64,000 bases of DNA. It comes from Saprospiraceae bacterium. GTDB lineage: Bacteria > Bacteroidota > Bacteroidia > Chitinophagales > Saprospiraceae. Below are positions 57,883-64,000 of the stretch, one piece after another. The stretch spans positions 62,001 through 126,000 of the forward strand of contig JADJVN010000006.1 of assembly GCA_016710585.1 (NCBI GenBank). The letters are read 5' to 3'. How positions within the stretch are numbered: the stretch's first letter is position 1; every line of letters begins with the position of its first letter. The translations under genes and the position numbers were made by a program. The notes beneath the pieces are model-generated. The model searched no databases. It was given only the letters and a program-made list of their open reading frames with translations, and was not told where the DNA came from.

Positions 57883-58323
57883 ATGAGACGACTAAGCAGT
57901 CATATTACTTTATTTTTTGCCTTGTTCTTCCCCATTTTTTGGTTCGTTTTCTTTGGGGCGCTTTGTGCTGCAATTTGGATCGTGGATCCAGAAGATGTGA
58001 TCAGCATTCAAGCGAATTATACGAGATTTGGTTATACTATATTTTTTATTCTATTTGCACTACTCATCTATAAATATTTTTTCAAACTGCGACGTGTAGA
58101 ATATGATGCAGAATTCATCTATGTCACCAATTATTTTAAAACTGTAAAAATACCATTTGAACAAATCCAAAGCATCAAATCAAATACAGTTTTTGGATTA
58201 ATTTTAATTAAAATAAAACTAAAATTCAAAGGAACTTTTGGTTCACAAATACGATGTGTTTCTAAAGAGAATTATTTTGCTGAGTTCAAACAATTTTGTC
58301 CTATTTCCAAGATAACAGAATAA
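57883..58323 (+). CDS. hypothetical membrane protein with PH-like tail
   Basis: A 146-residue protein with two helices (residues ~8-34 and ~49-67). The soluble C-terminal half has the sequence VEYDAEFIYVTNYFKTVKIPFEQIQSIK, resembling bacterial PH-like (bPH) membrane proteins. No function can be stated. It is 9 bases behind tatC and probably in the same transcript, ending convergent with porX. Confidence 0.6.
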   Translation: MRRLSSHITLFFALFFPIFWFVFFGALCAAIWIVDPEDVISIQANYTRFGYTIFFILFALLIYKYFFKLRRVEYDAEFIYVTNYFKTVKIPFEQIQSIKSNTVFGLILIKIKLKFKGTFGSQIRCVSKENYFAEFKQFCPISKITE

Positions 58324-58332
58324 TTTTAAGTT

Positions 58333-59889
58333 TTATTTTGAACTCAATCTTATGATTGGACATATCATTTCTTCCATTGATATTCCGCCATGCTGAAATG
58401 TATTTTTAAAATAGTTTAAATAATAACTGTAATTGTTAGGGTACAAAATATAGCTGTGGCTTTTTGCAAAAATAAATGTGGATGAAACATTGGGTCTAGG
58501 TAATCCAACCTTTTGCGGCTCCTTTATTTCCAAAATTTCTTTCCTGTCGTATTGCAAATTTTTGCCCACTTTATATCTAAGATTTGTGGTCGTCTCTCTA
58601 TCCCCTACTACCTTTATAGGGTCTTTGACTCTCACAGTACCATGATCTGTACCAATAAATAATTGTACTTTACTTTCTGAAATTTTTTGAAGAAACTGAT
58701 ATAATGGAGAATGTAAAAACCAACTCCTAGTAAGACTGCGATATGCTTTTTCATCTGAAGCCAATTCCTTCAAAACTTCCATTTCCGTTCTAGCGTGTGA
58801 TAACATGTCAATAAAATTATAGACGACTACAGTAAAATCATTTTTTAAAATATTGGCTGTATTGTCTAATAAATTTTTACCAGAAACTGAGCTTGTCACT
58901 TTGTAGTAATCATGCTTCAGTTCTCTTCTGAAAACCCTTTTTATTTGATTGGTCAATAGCTCAGGTTCTTTGAGATTTTTCCCACCTTCTTCATTGTCAT
59001 TCAACCACCAATCTGGATAAGTTTTTTCTATCTCAGAAGGCATCATTCCAGAAAAAATAGCGTTCCTGCTATATTGGGTCGTTGTAGGTAAAATACTTAT
59101 AAAAAAATCCTCTTCTTCTATTCTAAATAATTCTGAAACTAATGGCTCAAGAACGCGCCATTGATCATAGCGCAGATTATCCAATAATAAAAACACAGTC
59201 GGCTGATCCTCCTTGACATGTTTGAAGACTTTTTCGAATAATAATTTATGGGACATGAGTGGCTGAACGGTTTTACCATCAAACCATTTTGAATAATTAT
59301 TTACAACAAATTTACAAAACTCAGAATTTGCTTCTTGCTTTTGATTGGTCAAAATGTCTTGGATTTCTGGGTCACCTCCAGTATCCATTTTCAATTCCCA
59401 TTGAATAATTTCTTTGTAAATCTTAACCCAATCTTCCAAGCTTGGATCAGAAATAATATTCATATAGAGTTGTCTAAATTCTTGCTGATAATCCTGTGTA
59501 TTTTTCTCAGTAATCAGTCTTTTATTATCAGTTAGTTTCTTAATAGAGAGGAGAAGTTGATTAGGATTGACTGGCTTTATAAGATAATCAGAAATTTGAC
59601 CACCAATTGCATCTTCCATAATATTCTCGGCTTCATTCTTTGTAACCATTACTATAGGCACAAGGATACCAAGTTTTTGTATTCTTTTCAATGTTTCTAA
59701 GCCTGTGATCCCCGGCATAGATTCATCCAAAAAAATAATATCGTAGAATTTATCTTTTTCTAAAATACTCAAGGCATCATGTCCATTGGTAACTGTGGTA
59801 ACTTTAAATCCTTTTTTTTCCAAAAAAAATAACTGCGGCTTTAAATGCTCCATTTCATCATCTGCCCAAAGAATCCTAATATTTTCCAT
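58333..59889 (-). CDS. porX: PorX, response regulator with PglZ phosphatase-like domain
   Basis: A 518-residue protein controlling type IX secretion and gliding genes. The receiver domain (1-125) has ILWADDEM and the phosphorylation Asp55 in FLDESMPGITG. After a three-helix linker comes a PglZ/alkaline-phosphatase-like domain with LLLDNLRYDQWRVLE, TTTQYSRNAIFSGMMPSE, FIDMLSHARTEME and IGTDHGTVRV. This architecture is that of PorX from Porphyromonas and Flavobacterium. Its partner kinase PorY is not in the window. It lies divergent to the HD hydrolase gene. Confidence 0.93.
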   Translation of the reverse strand: MENIRILWADDEMEHLKPQLFFLEKKGFKVTTVTNGHDALSILEKDKFYDIIFLDESMPGITGLETLKRIQKLGILVPIVMVTKNEAENIMEDAIGGQISDYLIKPVNPNQLLLSIKKLTDNKRLITEKNTQDYQQEFRQLYMNIISDPSLEDWVKIYKEIIQWELKMDTGGDPEIQDILTNQKQEANSEFCKFVVNNYSKWFDGKTVQPLMSHKLLFEKVFKHVKEDQPTVFLLLDNLRYDQWRVLEPLVSELFRIEEEDFFISILPTTTQYSRNAIFSGMMPSEIEKTYPDWWLNDNEEGGKNLKEPELLTNQIKRVFRRELKHDYYKVTSSVSGKNLLDNTANILKNDFTVVVYNFIDMLSHARTEMEVLKELASDEKAYRSLTRSWFLHSPLYQFLQKISESKVQLFIGTDHGTVRVKDPIKVVGDRETTTNLRYKVGKNLQYDRKEILEIKEPQKVGLPRPNVSSTFIFAKSHSYILYPNNYSYYLNYFKNTFQHGGISMEEMICPIIRLSSK

Positions 59890-59947
59890 ACATTTGCTGT
59901 TGTAACTAAACGAGTATTCATATTAAATAGTATAATAATAAATAAGT

Positions 59948-61152
59948 TTGGCTAGAATCAAAATAATAAATGACCCAGTTTATGGATTTATAAGCGTACC
60001 ATATGGTATACTATTGGAATTGATAGATCACCCTTATTTTCAAAGATTGAGGAGGATATCCCAATTGGGGCTCAGTTCAATCATTTATCCTGGAGCTACC
60101 CATACGAGATTTCATCATGCATTGGGTGCCTATCATCTGATGACCAAAGCCTTACAAACTTTAGAGATGAAAGGCGTTGAGCTCAGTTCAGAAGAAAAAG
60201 AAGGCGCATGTATAGCGATCCTCTTACATGATCTTGGACATGGGCCATTTTCTCATGTTTTAGAGAATATCCTCATACCTGTAGAACATGAACGCTTAAC
60301 CTTATTGTTAATGGAGGATTTAAACAAACAATTTGGTGGCAAATTAAATTTGGCTATCTCCATTTTCAAAAATGAGTATCCCAAGAAATTTCTTTTCCAA
60401 TTGGTTTCTAGTCAATTGGATATGGATAGAATGGATTATTTGACCCGAGACAGTTTTTATACAGGGGTTTCTGAAGGGATAATTGGCTATGATCGCATCA
60501 TACAAATGATGAATGTTATAGAAAATCAGTTGGTTATAGAAGAAAAGCACTATTTTCGATAGAAAAATTCCTCACAGCACGCAAAATAATGTATTGGCAG
60601 GTATACATGCATAAGGCTTCAATTAGTGCAGAAATCATGTTAACTGCTCTATTATCAAAAATCAAAGAAAATCTGGTCACGGATCATCTGAGTGAAGGGA
60701 TGAGCTACTTTATTCTTAATCAAGAGAGTATAAATAAGGTAAATATTACAGATGAAATTTTATTAAATTTTGTAAAATTAGATGACACAGATATATGGAC
60801 ATTAGTAAAAAGTGTAATAACTTCGCATGATATTTTCATGTCTTATTTGGCCAAAGGGCTACTTGAAAGACAATTATTAAAAGTTGAAATAAAAAATTTT
60901 CTACCAGAAGGTGACGAGATAGACAAAATTCGTCTCAAATGTGTTAATCTGTTAGGGTTTTCACAAAACGAAGCAAACTTAATTATAAGAGGTGGTACTC
61001 TGGAAATGTCCACATACAACCAATCTTTTGATGAAATTTTTGTTAATTCGAGAGAAAAAGCACTAATTCCATTGTCGGAAGTATTAGATTTGCATCACTT
61101 TTCCCAGAATCGGTTAAGATATTTTATTTCAAAACCAAAAGAACTTAGTTAA
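59948..61152 (+). CDS. HD-domain phosphohydrolase (dNTPase-like, frameshifted)
   Basis: An approximately 400-residue metal-dependent phosphohydrolase related to SAMHD1/dGTPase-like proteins. The N-terminal part has VYGFISVPYGILLELIDHPYFQRLRRI, TRFHHALGAYHL and the HD motif ILLHDLGHGPFSHVLE, with SSQLDMDRMDYLTRDS following. At about 60548 one A is missing: with it, the sequence continues EEKALFSIEKFLTARKIMYWQVYMHK, joining the frames 59948-60562 and 60589-61152. The start is TTG 59948. The substrate, probably a nucleotide, is not proven. Confidence 0.87.
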
Positions 61153-61172
61153 ACAATTAAAAATCCTTTTTT

Positions 61173-62834
61173 ATGACTCAACGTTTTATAACCCTTTTAT
61201 GTATGGTTATGGTGGGTTTGACTTTACAAGCTCAATCAGGTAGTCCTGATGTACCCAATGCAGTACCCGGCAAATGCTACGCAAAATGTCTTATCGGTGA
61301 TACTTATGAGACTACTACAGAACAAATTGTAGTAAGACCTGCTTCTAAAAGAGTAAATGTCGTGCCTGCACAATTTACTTCTGCTTCAGAACAAAAATTG
61401 AAAAGAGAAGCAAGCACAACTTTAGTGCCTGTTCCTGCTAAATTTGAAACTACAACTGAGCAAGTTTTAGTTAGAGATGCTTCTACAAATTTAGTGGTAA
61501 AACCTGCACAGTGGGAAACTGCTACTGAGCAAGTAAAAACTAAAGATGCTTCAACTAATTTAGTAGTAGTACCTGCTAAATTTGAAACTGTATCTGAAAA
61601 AACACTTGTTAAAGATGCTTACACAAAATTGTCTGTAGTTCCTGCTAAATACGAAACAGTATCTGAGCAAGTAATGACTAAAGCAGCTTACCAAGAATTA
61701 GTAGTGGTTCCAGCAAAATATGAAACTGTTACTGAGAAAGTTTTAGTAAAAGATGCTTCTACTTCAGTTGAAATCGTTCCAGCTCAATATGAGACTGCAA
61801 CTGAGCAAGTTTTAGTAAAAGATGCTTCTACTAGAATTGAATCAGTTCCAGCTAGATATGAGACTATGACTGAAACAGTTGAAACTACTCCAGCTTCTAC
61901 AAGATGGGTAAAGAAACAAGCTGACAGAAATTGCCTTTCTGCTGATCCTAATGATTGTTTAGTATGGTGCTTGGAGAATGTTCCAGCTCAATATACTACT
62001 ATCACTAAGCAAGTAAGAAAAGGCTGTGATGCTGGTTACCAAGATAATGCTGAGTCTTGCACTAAAACTGTAGACGTTCCAGCTGAATACAAAACTAGAA
62101 CTTACCAAAAATTAAAGTCTCCTGCTACAACAAGATCAATTGATGTTGCTGCTCAATATGAGACAAGAACTTATTCAAAATTAGTTAGCCCAGCTACTAC
62201 TACTACAAGAGAAGTTCCAGCTCAATATGCTACAAGAACTTATCAGAAATTAGTTAGTCCAGCTACTACTACTTCAGTTGAAGTTCCTGCTGAATATTCT
62301 ACAAGAACTTATTCAAAATTAGTTAGCCCAGCTACTACTACTACAGTTGATGTTCCTGCTCAGTACGAGACAAGAACAGTTACAAAATTGAAATCACCTG
62401 CTACTACTGAATCAGTAAGTGTACCAGCTGAATACAAAACAAGAACTGTATCTAAAGTTAAATCTCCTGCTACTTCAACTTCAACAGAAGTTGCTGCTCA
62501 GTACGAGACTGTAACTATGTCAAAAGTATCTAGCCCAGCTACAACAACTACAGTTGATGTTCCTGCTGAATACAAAACAATCACAAAGAAGAGATTAGTT
62601 AAACCTGGTGGATTCACTGAGTGGAGAGAAATCGTTTGTGCTTCTAAAGTAACTTCTGAATTGGTTATTTCAGTTCAAAGAGCTTTAAAAGCTGCTGGTT
62701 ACGATCCTGGTCCAGAAGATAACGTATTAGGTTCTCAAACTAAAGCTGCTTTAGTTAAATACCAAAAAGATAAAGGACTTCCAATCGGTCAATTAGACAT
62801 GCAAACATTGAAGTCTTTAGGAATCAATCAATAA
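61173..62834 (+). CDS. secreted 23-residue-repeat protein with peptidoglycan-binding domain
   Basis: A 553-residue protein. The signal peptide is residues 1-21 (ends LTLQAQ). Two arrays of exact 23-residue repeats follow. Eight copies at residues 64-247 use the pattern VPAKYETVTEKVLVKDAS, and seven at 302-462 use VPAEYxTRTYxKLxSPATTT, with a further half copy. Between them (248-301) is a Cys-rich spacer with NCLSADPNDCLVWCLEN. The C-terminus (~489-550) is a PG_binding_1-like domain with VQRALKAAGYDPGP and LGSQTKAALVKYQKDKGLP. Codons are strongly skewed to GCT, GTT, ACT and CCA, unlike the neighbours, which suggests high expression. It may be a wall-anchored surface fibre. A strong terminator follows. 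Confidence 0.85.
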   Translation: MTQRFITLLCMVMVGLTLQAQSGSPDVPNAVPGKCYAKCLIGDTYETTTEQIVVRPASKRVNVVPAQFTSASEQKLKREASTTLVPVPAKFETTTEQVLVRDASTNLVVKPAQWETATEQVKTKDASTNLVVVPAKFETVSEKTLVKDAYTKLSVVPAKYETVSEQVMTKAAYQELVVVPAKYETVTEKVLVKDASTSVEIVPAQYETATEQVLVKDASTRIESVPARYETMTETVETTPASTRWVKKQADRNCLSADPNDCLVWCLENVPAQYTTITKQVRKGCDAGYQDNAESCTKTVDVPAEYKTRTYQKLKSPATTRSIDVAAQYETRTYSKLVSPATTTTREVPAQYATRTYQKLVSPATTTSVEVPAEYSTRTYSKLVSPATTTTVDVPAQYETRTVTKLKSPATTESVSVPAEYKTRTVSKVKSPATSTSTEVAAQYETVTMSKVSSPATTTTVDVPAEYKTITKKRLVKPGGFTEWREIVCASKVTSELVISVQRALKAAGYDPGPEDNVLGSQTKAALVKYQKDKGLPIGQLDMQTLKSLGINQ

Positions 62835-62857
62835 TCTTTTTCTAGATTATTAAAATA

Positions 62858-62888
62858 AAAAGGCGGGATGAATCATCCCGCCTTTTTT
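62858..62888 (+). terminator. strong rho-independent terminator
   Basis: GGCGGGATG (62862-62870) and CATCCCGCC (62874-62882) form a perfect 9-bp stem with the loop AAT, with A run before and T run after. It ends the repeat-protein transcript. The A run makes it bidirectional in principle. Confidence 0.92.
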
Positions 62889-62904
62889 ATTTAGGGTATT
62901 TGAT

Positions 62905-62912
62905 TAAATTTG
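62905..62912 (+). promoter_or_regulatory. -7 box four bases before the glyA start
   Basis: TAAATTTG matches TAnnTTTG. The ATG of glyA begins at 62917, so transcription would start at or next to the start codon, giving a leaderless mRNA. Confidence 0.5.
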
Positions 62913-62916
62913 CAAA

Positions 62917-64000
62917 ATGAAAGATCAAGCCATCCAGAATTTATTAGCAAAAGAACTCCACCGCCAAAGAAATGGAATAGAACTCATCGCTTCAGAAAAC
63001 TTTGTCAGCTATGAGGTAATGAAAACTATGGGAAGTTGTCTTACAAACAAATATGCAGAAGGATATCCAGGCAAAAGATATTATGGTGGCTGTGAAGTTG
63101 TTGATGAAATAGAAACACTCGCTATTAACCGACTTTGCGAACTTTTTGGAGCAGAATACGCCAATGTCCAACCTCACTCTGGAGCTCAGGCAAATATGGC
63201 TGTACAAACCTGCTTACTCAATCCTGGAGATACGATCATGGGCCTTGATCTCTCACACGGAGGACATTTAAGTCACGGTTCACCAGTAAATTTTAGCGGA
63301 AAAAATTATAAAGTAGAATTTTATCATGTCGAAAAGGAGACTGGTAGAATCTCAATGAATGAAATTCGTGAGAAAGCCCATTCTTCAAAACCCAAAATGA
63401 TTATCTGCGGTGCTTCTGCTTATTCTCGAGATTGGGATTATAAAGAACTCAGAGCTATTGCAGATGAGGTAGGCGCTACTTTGCTTGCCGATATCGCACA
63501 TCCAGCTGGATTGATTGCTACTGGCCTTCTCAATGATCCTATGAAACACTGTCATATAGTTACATCTACCACTCATAAAACCTTGCGTGGACCAAGAGGT
63601 GGAATCATCATGATGGGCAAGGACTATGATAATCCGATGGGCAAAACAGATAAAAAAGGCAATTTATTGAAAATGTCTCACCTTTTAAACATGGCTGTAT
63701 TCCCTGGTATACAAGGTGGACCCTTGGAACATGTCATTGCATCAAAAGCAGTAGCATTTGGAGAAGCACTCCAACCAGAATTTAAAGTGTATTGCAAGCA
63801 AGTCATAGACAATTCAAATAGCTTTGCCAAAGCTTTTACTGACAAAGGATATTCTATCGTATCTGGTGGTACTGACAATCATCTTTTTCTTCTAGACCTA
63901 CATTCTGTAGGCGTTACTGGAAAACTAGCAGAAAACACACTTGTAGAAGCCGATATTACAGTCAATAAAAACATGATCCCATTTGATCCAACTCCTCCTA
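62917..64000 (+). CDS. glyA: serine hydroxymethyltransferase (C-terminus beyond the window)
   Basis: The first 361 residues of a PLP enzyme interconverting serine and glycine with tetrahydrofolate. ELIASENFVS opens the domain, and TNKYAEGYPGKRYYGGCE and LLADIAHPAGLIATG follow. The PLP lysine is in TSTTHKTLRGPRGGIIMMGK, and VFPGIQGGPLEHVIASKAV is also diagnostic. The frame is open from ATG 62917 to the last base and ends in IPFDPTPP, about 60-70 residues short of the usual end. Confidence 0.95.
   Translation, partial: MKDQAIQNLLAKELHRQRNGIELIASENFVSYEVMKTMGSCLTNKYAEGYPGKRYYGGCEVVDEIETLAINRLCELFGAEYANVQPHSGAQANMAVQTCLLNPGDTIMGLDLSHGGHLSHGSPVNFSGKNYKVEFYHVEKETGRISMNEIREKAHSSKPKMIICGASAYSRDWDYKELRAIADEVGATLLADIAHPAGLIATGLLNDPMKHCHIVTSTTHKTLRGPRGGIIMMGKDYDNPMGKTDKKGNLLKMSHLLNMAVFPGIQGGPLEHVIASKAVAFGEALQPEFKVYCKQVIDNSNSFAKAFTDKGYSIVSGGTDNHLFLLDLHSVGVTGKLAENTLVEADITVNKNMIPFDPTPP

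Overview
This AT-rich window (by eye about one third G+C) comes from a Bacteroidota chromosome, most plausibly a Saprospiria/Chitinophagia-like lineage. The support is Bacteroidota -7 boxes (TAnnTTTG) before several genes, the type IX secretion regulator PorX, proteins with T9SS-type or gliding-motility-type C-terminal domains, an SdrD-B repeat protein, and a sodium-solute-symporter/histidine-kinase fusion. I saw no rRNA, tRNA, CRISPR array, prophage or intact insertion sequence. At least fourteen genes are broken, mostly by one-base gains or losses in short homopolymers. Intact long genes lie between them, so uncorrected consensus errors are at least as likely as real gene decay.

Left part (1-20.9 kb). 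After the tail of an unknown gene and a small membrane protein comes an inorganic-carbon module: a SulP anion transporter, DabA and DabB. A 0.58 kb repeat region follows, with three GCTCCAGAGGAGC-type elements, two GCAAAT-rich elements and an array built strictly of 8-bp modules. Next is a putative solute uptake and sensing island: an IS1-type zinc-ribbon/HTH regulator, an MFS carrier with a large insertion, two tiny membrane proteins, the symporter-kinase, a single-domain response regulator and an outer-membrane porin. A paired-site motif (TATAGTTTTGCTA, four bases, AGTATAG) stands before both the regulator and the porin. A barnase-like secreted RNase with its barstar and a two-gene RND efflux system complete this part on the minus strand.

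Middle part (21.0-47.5 kb). This is a large surface-glycan locus, mostly on the minus strand. It has neuB, neuC and neuA homologues for a CMP-activated nonulosonic acid, an acyltransferase, a 2-hydroxyacid dehydrogenase, glycosyltransferases, a flippase and an O-antigen polymerase/ligase-like protein (Wzx/Wzy logic). It also has a methyltransferase, two AsnB-type amidotransferases, an alcohol dehydrogenase/Gfo-Idh fusion, a heparinase-like protein, gmd and fcl for GDP-L-fucose, and a WecE-type sugar aminotransferase. Many genes start with TTG or GTG and overlap the preceding stop codon. Three hairpins stand directly before neuB.

Right part (48-64 kb). Here lie a T9SS-type SdrD-B protein, the iscS-iscU-iscA iron-sulfur operon, a MeaB-like GTPase, an M23 peptidase, a Bcp peroxiredoxin, a gliding-motility C-terminal domain protein, tatC, porX, an HD phosphohydrolase, a striking 23-residue-repeat protein with a peptidoglycan-binding end, and the start of glyA, which runs off the window.
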